Shown here piece after piece: positions 14,701 through 23,119 of a stretch of 64,000 nucleotides of DNA. How positions within the stretch are numbered: the stretch's first letter is position 1; the number at the start of each line of letters is the position of its first letter. Origin of the DNA: Doris montereyensis (Eukaryota; Mollusca; Gastropoda; Nudibranchia; Dorididae); NCBI GenBank assembly GCA_037039925.1, contig JAXRKP010000027.1, forward strand, positions 291,001-355,000, written 5' to 3'. The notes beneath the pieces are model-generated. The model was not told the DNA's origin. It saw only the letters and a program-made list of their open reading frames with translations, and did not search any database. A program made the position numbers and the translations under genes.

Positions 14701-17700
14701 GCGTGGGCTATTTTTATACGCAGTCACAGGCTAGACTTCGCGAGCTGTTCTGACTACTACATCAAGCGTGGTGTGGGCTATTTATAGTCACCGGCTAGGC
14801 TCTGCATGCTGTTTTAATTCTAAGCATGGTGTGGGCTATTTATAGTCACCGGCTAGGCTCTGCATGCTGTTTTAATTCTAAGCATGGTGTGGGCTATTTA
14901 TAGTCACCGGCTAGGCTCCACACGCTGTTTTTACTACTACAGCAAGCATGGATCTACGTTACCATGGTGTAGGCTATTTTTAGTCACCGGCTAGAGTACT
15001 TTCAGACCAAAATTAGGTAAAATTTTCTCAGACTGCTTGAGAAAATCGTTCGAGGAATCCGTTAACAGGTTCGACTTTGGCGTGAAAAAATTGTTAAGAA
15101 AACAGAGGAAATCATTCGGGACAATACTGGTTGTTCGAGGAATCCAGGAATTCGACGACCGCGTGTTCGACAAATGCGTGCTGGACTGTATGCTATTTTT
15201 TAAAAATTCATTAAACTATCCAATTTTAAAAAAAACTGACGTCACTCTTTAGATATTGAATGGAAAAAACGATCTGCACAGGTTTTGAGTGATCTCATTC
15301 ATAACTAAGAGGAGATAGATTTTGAAAATTTGGTCAAAATCCAAGATGTTGGCCGTTGCCTTGGCAACCAAGGACTCTCCAAGCTTTTCAATGATATAGG
15401 ATGACTATATTTTGACAGTTACTTAAATATATATATATATCAAGGACTACTGTAAGAAAGGACATGCAGGGTCTAATTTCTGACTTCGCTAGCAGAGGTG
15501 AGAGTGTATTGAACACAACATGCATAGTTGACTTAAATTAATCATAATTTCTGGGACTATATATTTCATTAAAACATATGATAGGAATATGGTTAACAAT
15601 GGCATTTTCCAGCAAAAACTTTTAATTCAATGAAACCTCTGTATTATTAGACACCAATATATACAATCCCGCTGGAGTTTTCAACAAGAGCAGCAGCTTC
15701 TTTCCCTATACTAAATTGGTACAATGCTGTTAATTTATGTACAGGGGTCACAGAAACCATGCCACTAGGTCCACCGTGTAAGCATTTCACCATAAGACAG
15801 AGCATAGAGGTTGCCTTCGAATCGGGGTTATTTTTAGCTAACCCGTTTAACACACCACCAAAATAAGCCACTGTTGGACGAATCTTAACCTTGTCAATAA
15901 TCAAAAATACGTTCTTCTGCACATCAATTATTTTTAAAAATGTTTTCCCCAACACTTAGTCAATGCTGGTCGCAGAAAATAATGGATTGTAGCTTTCGTG
16001 TACTTGGAAGCACCACAAATTCACAAAGTTGAGCATAGTTACAATTCGGAAAAGATTCAAGGGCAAAACAATAATCAGATACACAAGTTTTTGTGACACA
16101 ACAGTTGCAACTGCTTTGTGATAAAGTATTTTTGCCTTGTCAGCATCCAGTAAACCTGAATGATCATGGGACTGAAGAATCGTTACCACTTTTTCAATCA
16201 CACTAGTCACACTAAGATCATATTTGAAAACTGAATTAGCAGCTGCAAAGAATTGGGAGTAGCTAGCCAACCCATTGTTTGGATTCAAAATTTTACCGAA
16301 CGGCACACTAATCTCTTTCTTAAAAGCATAAAGAGTTAAAGGAGAACTCAAGTTTGGGACCAAAAGGTTGATTTTCTGTTCTTTCCATATTTGGGAAGAA
16401 CAATCATTTATCTACAAGTTCATGTCCATATGATGTATACATTTTTTCAAACAAAATATTTTGTAGGAAAGGGTAGGTAAAAACAGTCAAAATTTTTAAT
16501 TTTTACATAAATTACCCTAACACTGAAAAAAATGGCAGTAAAAACCTGTATATTGGCGGTTAATCGCTAAATGTGGCAGCACACGATATTTGATTTCGTT
16601 TACCGACGACGATCTGCGCGTCTCCGTCGCTGTGTGATAATATAAGAGGCGTTGCGCGTCTGTTTATGTAAACATGCGCACAAGCATAGGATATAGAGGG
16701 AAAAAAACTGGTCATTTCGACATCTGTTTTCATAAACAGTGCACATCTAAACATAGATTTATAATCCTATTTACATAAGTAACAATGCCAGAGACTGTCA
16801 AAAGAGTAAGGGGGCTGCTACAACTAGGGAAACCCGTCTAAAGCGTTTGTTTTGTGTTATTTTCTGTTTATTTTTTTACTTGCATTTTTCTCGAAATGTA
16901 GTTTTTCCACACTAAAATTCTATCTCCGCCGCCATTGTATCTTATTTGGCACACAGGTTCCTCTTGTCAATGTTAATAGAATGACATCGGTTTTTTCATA
17001 TATTGTAAACTTTTTGAGAATTAATAAAAACGCCGTTTTTGTACATTCACGATGTAGTATTTAAAAAAATTCATTATAAAAAAACCATCCAAAATATGGA
17101 AAAAAAGCTCGATGTCATTCTTTAGATATTGAATGGAAAAGACGATCCACACAGGTTTTGAGTGATTTTATTCATAACTAAGGAGAAGATAGATTTTGAA
17201 AATTGAGTCAAAATCCAAGATGGTGACCGTTTCTATGGCAACCAAGGACGCTACAAACTTTTCAATGATATAGGATGACTGTATTTTGACAGTTACTCAT
17301 GTACATACTAAAAGCAAAAACCTAAACTCAAAAGCAAAAAAAATCCCCCCCCCCCCATGTCACTATTACTTTATCCATTTGTATTTTTCTCATTCAAAAC
17401 TCAGAAATGAAAGGAACCTACACTTCTCATTCTGGCTGGGTTTCGAGCGTGGACTGGTCCAAAACTAATGAACATCTCTTCATATCTGGTTCACATGATA
17501 TGCTCATGAAGTTGTGGGACACCCGTAGGTAAGCAAAATAATTTTAAGGTTTCCACTTATTTATTAGGATTCGTGTTCAGTCCCAGCAATCTTGCTACTT
17601 CCAAGATCCACTGTACTAGTTTTATTGTGTCAATGTCAGTAGAAGAAGACCAAATTTTTTCATGGGAACATAATGTGTTAACAATTCAAGAAGGCAGGAT

Positions 17701-20700
17701 GGAGCTGTCCTGTACTCTGTAGACATATTTATGGCACATTGTTGTTATTTTGTATGTAATGTGGTTTCTTACTGGTATCAAGTGCAGGGTTTGCAAGACA
17801 GGAAAAATGGATTCACTAATGTGGCTGTGATATGGGTAGGAATTAAATGATTAATAGTGTGGATGTTGTCCTTGCTTCTCAAGGTTTAATTAGGCCATTA
17901 ACCCTGAACTACTAAATACAGGAAAGTAACTCCTGCAACATAACGACATGGTGTCAGTAAAATATTTCTTGTGCATACATCACTTAAATTAACTTAATAT
18001 TAAATATTGTTTTTTAGATGCTTGAATAATTTCTCTTTTATTTCATATGTGACATCATCCATATTATGTTTGACATTGTTCAATTTGTTAGAGCATTCAA
18101 GACTTGATTGTTCGGTTGAAGACTGACTCTCCGTCAGGAGTAGAAATTTCGTTCTGATCTAAATTTAGATCTGACCTGCTATTATTCTCAAACTCAACAT
18201 GAGAGTGATTCACTATTAAAATTTACCTCAATTGCCTATGTGCTGCCTTAACCCAAAGCATCCCAGGCTCACCAGCCTAAAATTCACCCAAGCATTCGAG
18301 GAAGGGCAAATAACTTGCACACAAAATTACCCAAATCATTCAAACACATTTTAAAATATATTCCACAGCTCAAAATCAATAGACAAAAATTCACAAGGAA
18401 GAAGAATAAACAACCTTTCAGAAAGAAAAAAAATATTCTAATGAAAACTGACAAGTTACCGTAAAAAAATCCAAAGTTGAAAATTGCGAATTTTGGTGAT
18501 GATTTTTCACATTTCACTCATCGCAAGAGCACATTAAATGACAAAATTAAATTTTCTATACTAATTTGGCAAATTTAACATAGCATTGTCCTTCACAAAT
18601 ACCACAGCCATAGACAGTTTCAGGGGTGCGGCCTTTAGGGGTTTTCCTCTTGTCGACTGAACACTGATAAGAACGTTTTTTCCTGCCTTCGAGACGGCTA
18701 CTCTTGTGGATGACACCATTGTTCACAGACCGGCCAATGGCTGGCATGTCTGGCTGTTGCCTTGTAGTGATCGTTGATGACCGCAGGAGAAGGCTTTTCA
18801 TTACGCTGAGGCGAAAAGTCAGATGCTTTGCAGCGGCTGATCTTTTTGCATTTGGCACAGCTGACTTGAGGAGCAGGAACGAATTGATCAGTGCACTTTG
18901 GACTAAAAACCAAAACATATATCGCCACCACCTCTTACTTGCCCAGCTGGCACGATATTGGTCGGCAAGATCAACACCGCCCATGTGAATATTATAGTCA
19001 GCGACAGGTATTGGAATTTCTCGCGGCGACACCAGACTTGGTTTTCCGCATGACCATTGTTGTGATGGGGTTTGAGCTTGTTGAGAGCAAATTGACTTCT
19101 CTCTTGTCAACCCATTTCGTTGCCACAAGATTTCTATTCTGTTTCACTGTCAGGGTTCCCTTCTTGTCTTTGCTTTTACTGTGAGGCCAGCCTTGTCTGT
19201 TTTTGTGAATCGTCCCACAGCAGTATATTTTGTTCTGAAGAAGGGTTTCTGCGAGTTTTAACGATGAAAAAAATTTGTCAAAATAAAAAATATGAAATTT
19301 ATTTAAATAGTCACACCCCACATTCATGACAACATGATGTCCACTCCAAGTCCATTAGAAAGCTGTTCATTACTTTTTCCACAGTGCACAGAAAAATTGA
19401 GCAAATATCCAGTCTTGGATTCAGCTGCGCACCAAACTTTTATCCCGTATGGATGGGGTTTACTAGTACTAGGAATGTACTGTTTGAAGTGAAGCCTCCG
19501 TTGAAAGCCACCATGGCCTCATCAATGGAAATTTCCCGGGATGGCTTGTACAGCTGTTTGCTCCTAGCACGAATCATGTCCAACACAGGGCGGACTTTGA
19601 ACAAAGGGTCATAGCCCTCACTGCCACGTTAAATTTGCTGGGTGTTGTTGTTCATGTGCAGATAACGATTTATCGACGTGAACCGTGCTCGTGTTATCAT
19701 GTCGGCGACAGCATCCACCCGAAGCATCTTGTTAGAAGACCAGTGCATCCTGAATTCAGGCATGTCATGTATTCCAAACATAATGTTTATGTACAGAAAT
19801 TTCCGAATGTCGTCCACAGTCACTGGTTTCCAGTCCTTGTCTAACTTATTAGTCTCCCTCTGTCTCTGCTCTGCATATTTGTTTGTCTCTTCTACTATCA
19901 ATTCATAGAGACGTGGTTGAAAAAAACAACTCAAAAACATCAATAGGCTCTGTTTCTTCTGATAAATCCACAACAGCACCTGAATATTCATCAAAATTAT
20001 GGACGAAAATATCACGAAGATTTTCACTCCACCCATCATTCTGAGTCCCTTCACCACTGGGCCCAGGTCTAATATCGGGATCAGCATGCGTTGTTTCGTC
20101 AGACTCTGACACTGATTCTTCATCATCTAGTTCTCTAGGATCAACATCAATGTCAGATTCGTCTTGATTAATTGGTCGTATAAATTACTGTTAATCACGG
20201 CAGAGCTAACAGAGAGGAAAACTACCTGGCGACCCTTCGCTGACCTCAGCATTACCTAGAAGCATTTGCACCAGCCAACTAAGAAGAAGGATGTTTTTGG
20301 GCGCTGTGAGATAAACGAGAATCAAACATAACACCAAGATGTCTAGCACTAGCAGTAGAAGAAAAATCAATACATAGATTATTCCTTATCTGCATGCTAT
20401 TTACATTGATTTTGTTTTTCATATTTGTACTACACATAATCAGAATCTCAGTCTTGTCCATTCAGTACCAAAAATTCAATATCATTCATCCTATCTTTTA
20501 CAGTCGCAATACCTGACACAAATCTTTCTATGTTGGTCTGAATATTTCTAGGCTTGGCGGAACAATAGAGCTGAGTAAGACTAACACCTCAGTATCATCA
20601 GCATACAAATTTAAGTTATAGAGTCTGATGACAGAGCCCTGTGGGACCCCATACTTAAGTTTTTGTTTATTTGATTTGAATACATGAAAGTTTACATTCC

Positions 20701-21977
20701 ATGCAGAAACTACCACTATTAACATCATCTTGAAACTTTTCTTTACTTTTCTCTGAAGAGAATGCATTTTATTGAATCTACCTCAAAAATAGCACAATTA
20801 GTGACTTTTTAAATGATAATAATGCCTGACATTTCTCAGTACATGTACCTTTAGTCTTAACCGATAGCGCCCGGCAGCAAGCAAGTCAATGGATGTTTGA
20901 AATTCATGTCTTGTAACAATTTTGAAGGATTTTCAGTCTCAGTGATCTTATCCCCTACACCAACTAAAATCACAGCAAAATAGTTATTTTCGCTTTGAGA
21001 CCTATATTACAGAAACAGGACATACTTATAAATGGCAAAGGAAATCACTCTGAAAAATAATTTGTGTCATACTGAATTAAATTCACTCGTTGATTTCATC
21101 TTTAGTCATCATAAGATGGTTTCAGTGGAGTCGGCAGCCGACTGCAGTCACAAGATGATTAAATTGAAATGTATACAAACAATGCCCAATTTTAATACTG
21201 CATAGCTGCCAACCTTATCAAATCGAAAAAGGTACTCTTACTGTGCAAACTAATTCTCACTCATTTAACTTGGAGTGGTCCCCTCTTAGGTAAATAACAA
21301 AAAAGTCTGCTGATCACTGGCCTTTCAGGTGACGTGCAACGGCTGTTTTGTGAACACAGAATGGCATCTCTGGACTTTCACACTCTCTCTGAATCTCTGT
21401 TGTTAAATTAAGTTTTCTATACAAGCAAAATACACTTAACATTCATATACTTACTTTTCAGGAAAATACAGACTTACAGACTCGAAGCCAAAAATCATAC
21501 TTAATAGTAATACTATACATTTTTTCACATACTGGTTGACAATGACAGCTATGATGATACACTATTAGTGTGAGTGTGTCTGGAATGCGACATTTAAATT
21601 TGAATGTATCTTCTTAAGATTAAGAGTATTTTTTCTTTTTTCTTTAAAAGCGCCTTGAGGTTTCAGTGAAAGGCGCCATTCAAATGTTCTATATGTTCTA
21701 TACTAATCCATTTTTATTGTAAGACGATTATAGATGTAAAACATTAATTGAATCAAGAATTACCTTCTTTTTTTTCAAGGCATTTGTTGTCATTGACATA
21801 ATATTAATATGCTGTATTTTAACAATCTGTTTATTTTTCAGTCCTAAAGCACCATTGTATAACATGATTGGTCAAGAGGACAAGATATTGGCTGTCGATT
21901 GGTCAATTCCAAACCTCATGTTGTCAGGAGGTGCTGACAATCAGCTGAAAATCTTTAATTATAATAAAGATAAATAA
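2623..21977 (+). CDS. WDR12: WDR12 (YTM1) ribosome biogenesis WD40 protein, 3' part of gene, seven exons
   Basis: Seven exons (2623-2741, 4744-4906, 10027-10072, 12138-12372, 13510-13615, 17405-17528, 21842-21977) join into about 309 residues that align along the WD40 propeller of animal WDR12. Human WDR12 has 423 residues and the window covers roughly 114-423. Blade-end motifs appear in order: [56 protein letters not shown] and [10 protein letters not shown]. An acidic linker with a KMKKLKS basic patch stands where the nuclear, charged loop of WDR12 is expected. In known systems WDR12 joins PES1 and BOP1 (PeBoW) in the nucleolus for 60S subunit maturation, and its N-terminal NLE domain binds the AAA ATPase MDN1/Rea1; that domain is upstream of the window. 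All introns are GT-AG. Exons 4744-4906 and 12138-12372 each lack one base, so no continuous frame exists as assembled, but one base restored in each makes all phases agree. A decayed gene copy is possible but less likely. Confidence 0.93.
3859..4093. repeat. foldback element with tRNA-like promoter boxes in its loop
   Basis: The left arm (about 3859-3932) and right arm (about 4026-4093) are near-perfect inverted repeats of roughly 70 bp, beginning ttgaagccacgtgagaaca on the left. The roughly 95-bp loop has a reversed B-box-like motif (gaattgaacctgcgacc, i.e. GGTCGCAGGTTCAATTC on minus) and an A-box-like motif on plus (ttagttggtagtgtg). It may be a MITE or two SINE heads in inverted arrangement. 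It lies in the intron between exons a and b. Confidence 0.6.
4236..4450 (+). repeat. intronic repeat D, copy 1
   Basis: It shares gaagggactgaaccattttt, the catgagtgcaaa/cacaacattacata block and actcaaaattattga with 5285-5450. An internal partial duplication (acaacattacatat, twice) is visible. A separate shared block (aatcagaacttactaccttt) occurs at 4563 and 5250. Confidence 0.6.
4744..4906 (+). CDS. WDR12: WDR12 exon b, with one-base loss
   Basis: The acceptor is gaataaAG and the donor is GTAAGA. Starting at 4744 completes the split Asp codon from exon a. The first frame reads [16 protein letters not shown] and FACR. After 4858 the reading moves to another frame, [16 protein letters not shown], matching human CRGHAGSVDSIAVDGSG. 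Only two bases (4857-4858) stand where the Gly codon of the conserved RGHAGSV is needed. Length is 163; 164 would give the phase 0 end that the next exon requires. Confidence 0.9.
5250..5604 (+). repeat. intronic repeat D, copy 2, bounded by a 17-bp inverted repeat
   Basis: It shares several blocks with 4236-4620. A perfect 17-bp inverted repeat (TCGCCTGCGTGACAAAC at 5358-5374, its complement at 5588-5604) encloses about 210 bp, suggesting a small TIR element inside or next to the repeat. Confidence 0.55.
5605..6960. other. WDR12 intron b-c, unassigned part
   Basis: AT-rich sequence. The open frames at 6149-6418 (+) and 6331-6531 (-) overlap, have no recognisable domain and look incidental. 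I see no element I can name here. Confidence 0.4.
6971..7380 (-). pseudogene. relic of a transposon-associated protein ('GLGLLGEQG' family), copy 1
   Basis: Read on minus, the frame starts near YHGK, shifts, and continues [50 protein letters not shown] and GLGLLGEQG. The same block order occurs on plus at 22060-22520. I recall similar proteins as multicopy unnamed ORFs in several invertebrate genomes, which suggests a transposon protein, but I cannot name the superfamily. At least one frameshift is present. It lies in the WDR12 intron b-c. Confidence 0.55.
7381..8100. other. WDR12 intron b-c, unassigned part between two transposon relics
   Basis: Mostly AT-rich. The minus strand next to 7380 may still hold decayed upstream sequence of the relic at 6971-7380. 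No other feature is recognised. Confidence 0.35.
8101..8800 (+). pseudogene. piggyBac transposase N-terminal relic with internal tandem duplication
   Basis: The frame at 8413-8619 reads [30 protein letters not shown] and IHKLP, matching the N-terminal DDE_Tnp_1_7 region (compare [26 protein letters not shown] and IHDMP in the copy at 18550-20180). An acidic N-terminal leader ([11 protein letters not shown]) lies at 8190-8310. The leader segment of about 150 bp occurs twice, at about 8101-8260 and 8608-8780, on either side of the conserved block. No catalytic core is present. Confidence 0.7.
9180..9770 (-). repeat. family B repeat (TIR element), copy 1
   Basis: On minus it matches 44160-44400 (block with gaccaaaacacgtttttc, ggttgcccgtt and gtgtactaagtttcgta) and 50290-50470 (block with ttaaattgctctta, gacatggat and gggcacaaaat). 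Words close to CGGCAGTTCATTTGATAA recur inside at about 9200, 9408, 9490 and 9735 in both orientations. No protein frame survives. Confidence 0.65.
10027..10072 (+). CDS. WDR12: WDR12 exon c (46-bp micro-exon)
   Basis: The acceptor is tcttttcccaacAG and the donor is GTAATG. It reads [15 protein letters not shown], nearly identical to human FCSGSWDKMLKIWS. It is only 46 bp (15 codons plus one base) and lies alone between introns of 5.1 and 2.1 kb, so a gene finder could easily miss it. Confidence 0.92.
10073..12137. other. WDR12 intron c-d, no recognised element
   Basis: About 2 kb of AT-rich intron. The short frames here (10095-10325, 10709-10927, 11235-11480, 11789-11971) show no domain. 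A poly-C run lies at about 11986-11998 next to a poly-A run. Confidence 0.5.
12138..12372 (+). CDS. WDR12: WDR12 exon d: acidic linker and next WD blade, with one-base loss
   Basis: The acceptor is catgatttcAG and the donor is GTATGT. It starts in phase 1 with GCC (Ala), then an acidic linker ([14 protein letters not shown]), a basic KMKKLKS stretch, [19 protein letters not shown] and LCSAS. The conserved Trp codon before DHTLRVWD has only two bases (12317-12318, GG), so as assembled the frame runs into a stop two codons later. Restoring one T gives [18 protein letters not shown], matching human SWDHTIRVWDVESGSL. Confidence 0.92.
12373..13509. other. WDR12 intron d-e, no recognised element
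   Basis: It contains a GC-richer block (12520-12625 and 12880-12955) in otherwise AT-rich intron. The minus-strand open frame at 12732-13280 (182 codons) shows no domain, composition or relative that would support coding. Confidence 0.45.
13510..13615 (+). CDS. WDR12: WDR12 exon e
   Basis: The acceptor is aaccattccAG; the donor GTTTGT is weak. In phase 0 it reads [16 protein letters not shown] followed by [17 protein letters not shown]. The ending matches human LASGSTDRHIRLWDPRTK. The usual Trp of the blade end is His here (VHD), a common substitution in WD repeats. It ends in phase 1. Confidence 0.92.
14357..15182. mobile_element. nested 826-bp TIR element with 58-bp tandem repeats inside
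   Basis: The termini are 18-bp inverted repeats: AGCACGCATTCGTCGAAC at 14357-14374 and GTTCGACAAATGCGTGCT at 15165-15182, with one mismatch. The motif gttcgaggaatcc recurs inside both arms. The centre holds a 58-bp tandem repeat. The element splits a family A repeat, so it inserted later. No transposase frame is present (non-autonomous). The flanks show no clear target duplication. Confidence 0.65.
14764..14999 (+). repeat. 58-bp tandem repeat, about four units
   Basis: Units start with aagc(g/a)tgg at 14764, 14822, 14880 and 14944 (spacing 58, 58, 64) and share gtgtgggctatttatagtca followed by ccggctaggct. A degenerate unit precedes at about 14700. Units two and three are almost identical, suggesting recent expansion. 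Confidence 0.85.
15641..16345 (-). pseudogene. P-element/THAP9-like transposase relic
   Basis: Two minus-strand frames, 16363-15956 then 15955-15647, are consecutive parts of one protein broken by a stop. The second reads [47 protein letters not shown] and [12 protein letters not shown]. This resembles the RNase H-like core of P/THAP9 transposases (FIDEV.IKP, K..FMMK..FG.PS, IPV..L, GG.V). The zinc-finger THAP domain and C-terminus are missing. The first frame ends in a family A repeat at about 16348. Family membership is inferred from motif order. Confidence 0.55.
16345..17305 (+). repeat. family A dispersed repeat, copy 2 (near complete)
   Basis: It starts with gtttgggaccaaaaggttga and ttttctgttctttcc, and ends with aggatgactgtattttgaca. 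It matches 42440-43312 along its length. A short open frame starts at ATG 16785 ([18 protein letters not shown], then stop) and is conserved at the same place in copies 3 and 4. Confidence 0.75.
17405..17528 (+). CDS. WDR12: WDR12 exon f
   Basis: The acceptor is cattcaaaactcAG and the donor is GTAAGC. It reads [19 protein letters not shown] and then [17 protein letters not shown]. This matches human [20 protein letters not shown] and LISGSLDNIVKLWDTRS. It starts in phase 1 and ends in phase 2 with AG of the Ser codon. The flanking introns are filled with repeats. Confidence 0.94.
18550..20180 (-). pseudogene. piggyBac transposase relic (PGBD-like), frame-broken
   Basis: Read on minus from 20180: an acidic leader ([16 protein letters not shown]), then [38 protein letters not shown] and [11 protein letters not shown]. 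At about 19545 follows [15 protein letters not shown] with the first catalytic Asp. The long frame 19128-18556 has [36 protein letters not shown] and a C-terminal Cys-rich [12 protein letters not shown]. This is the DDE_Tnp_1_7 domain order. Stops and frameshifts between 19130 and 19630 inactivate it. It lies in the WDR12 intron f-g. Typical transposases of this family have 550-650 residues, and most of that length is represented here. Confidence 0.85.
20163..20300 (+). repeat. dispersed repeat F, copy 1
   Basis: It shares attaatt..cgtataaatta, agctaacag, ctacctggcg and ccaactaagaag with 22985-23118, at roughly 70-75% identity by eye. The shared aattaa...gccggc.aactaa block also has weaker echoes at 24440-24535 and 9824-9900. 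Confidence 0.5.
20279..20790 (-). mobile_element. CR1/Jockey-like LINE reverse-transcriptase fragment
   Basis: On minus the frames 20767-20528 and 20461-20279 read KYGVPQGSV and [12 protein letters not shown] (RT motif C, YADD), then KTEILIMCS and [12 protein letters not shown], the usual thumb-side LGV.FD..L motif. A short internal deletion or frameshift separates them. The YADD and GVPQGS context differs from LINE family 1 (FADD), so this is a second LINE lineage. Confidence 0.75.
20800..21841. other. WDR12 intron f-g, unassigned 3' part
   Basis: AT-rich. A phrase near 21650 (gcgccttgaggtttcag, then aaggcgccattcaaatgttc) contains a short inverted repeat (GGCGCC context) of a kind often seen in SINE tails. 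No gene is seen. Confidence 0.35.
21842..21977 (+). CDS. WDR12: WDR12 terminal exon with stop codon
   Basis: The acceptor is gtttatttttcAG. It completes the Ser codon and reads [20 protein letters not shown], then [20 protein letters not shown] and TAA at 21975-21977. Human WDR12 has KAPLYDLAAHEDKVLSVDW and LLSGGADNKLYSYRY at the same place. An AATAAA hexamer (21963-21968) lies inside the last codons. Confidence 0.95.
21963..21968 (+). promoter_or_regulatory. candidate poly(A) signal overlapping the WDR12 stop region
   Basis: An AATAAA hexamer lies in the last WDR12 codons (asparagine-lysine repeats). GT-rich sequence follows within 40 bp (gatatgagtgttctg) and again near 22070. No other AATAAA appears for well over 1 kb downstream. 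A very short 3' UTR is therefore possible; this is inference from motif spacing. Confidence 0.35.
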
Positions 21978-22059
21978 CCATGAATGCCAATGATATGAGT
22001 GTTCTGCTTCGTTTAATTTCATTTTGTCTTCCATTAGAACCATTTGAACATGTAAGAAT

Positions 22060-22520
22060 GCTGAGACTTCTGAGAGTGTTTGTTCTTTGAGATTTTTTAT
22101 ATTTATGGAAAAACTTACAGGAAAAAAGTTTATACAGACCTTACGCAAACAATCATCACTCAGACAATGGCATGCACACATTGCCCAATAGTTATTGATG
22201 AAGCACATACGATAGCGTTAGTTTTTAACAATATCAAGAAAGCATTTAGTAAAGCCCACAAAGCAATCTCACAAACAAAGACAATGAAAATTCAATTAAT
22301 GACATTCAACAGGATATAGACACATACATGATCATGTATAGACAAAGCTTTCCAAACAAAACAGTGTATTTTAGAGCACCAATTGCACCCAACATATACG
22401 ACGGTACAAATTTGGGCTTGGATTGCTGGGTGAACAGGGGAACGGAAAGCTGTCACCAGTCAATTGCAAGGACAGAGAGACGAGCACGAGTCATTATAAA
22501 CTCAGAAATGAGAATGAAGT
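22060..22520 (+). pseudogene. relic of the 'GLGLLGEQG' transposon-associated protein, copy 2
   Basis: On plus: YGKTYRKKVYTDLTQTIITQT, ALVFNNIKKAFSKAHKAISQ, YMIMYRQSFPNKTV, an LGLD.WVNRGTE segment and HQSIARTERRAR. These blocks follow the same order as copy 1 on minus at 6971-7380. It is shifted and interrupted at 22318. It starts about 80 bp after the WDR12 stop, so a long WDR12 3' UTR would run into it. Confidence 0.55.
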
Positions 22521-22984
22521 TCATAATGAATGCACAAATTCACGAATATTATCTGCATGCATGCAGACCGACCTGCAAGTAACATTAAATGTACATAGTG
22601 ATACATATCTTATTTCATTGTGTTTTAAGAGTTATTCCTTCAATGATATTGTTTGTTTCCGTTTGTCTCATTATTGGAGTATTACAAAAACCGATATTGT
22701 TCTCTTCATCGTGATGACTGCAAACTATCTTTTAATATGTACGTACATGTATGTATTGTCCTTATTTTGTGAAAGTTTGATGGAATTCGCCTGTGCAGAT
22801 TTTGTGTTAAAGCGTTTTACTTAAAATCCTATGTCTGTTACTGTACTGAAATGATGGGCCTATTTGAGGCCTTGATTGTGTGGAAACGAAATGCTTCTTG
22901 ATAAATTTCTTTCATCAGTCTATAGCAACACTCTAAAGTTGGGGGAAGTATTTGTTGTCGATAGCTATCTTAGCCAGACACAAG

Positions 22985-23118
22985 CTGATTAATTGACCTA
23001 TAAATTACCATTAAGCGGGCAAAGCTAGCAGGGAGCCGAACACTACCTGGCGGCCCTTTGCGTTACCCAGGTGCACCGCGTCGGCTAACTAAGAGGGACG
23101 AGTTTTGTAGGCTGTGAA
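22985..23118 (+). repeat. dispersed repeat F, copy 2
   Basis: It shares the blocks listed for 20163-20300, including acctggcggccctttgc and cggctaactaagaggga. No coding frame. Confidence 0.5.
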
Positions 23119-23119
23119 A

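Larger units (their letters stand above)
14262..15440 (+). repeat. family A dispersed repeat, copy 1 (interrupted by a nested element)
   Basis: It matches the 3' half of family A (compare 16970-17305 and 43090-43312): a tatatcttgtaaactttctgaga block, then after the insertion tgacgtcactctttagatat, gattttgaaaattt and ggatgactatattttgacag. The uninterrupted copy reads tgtag/tattt where this copy is split by the element at 14357-15182. Confidence 0.7.

Noticed and set aside
18704..19329. Three overlapping open frames on plus
   Set aside because: Antisense to the piggyBac coding region; the minus frames carry all the conserved motifs.
2623..21977. WDR12 as a processed or decayed pseudogene
   Set aside because: Introns with correct splice sites and phases are kept, and conserved residues are intact apart from two single-base losses, so a live gene with sequence errors fits better.
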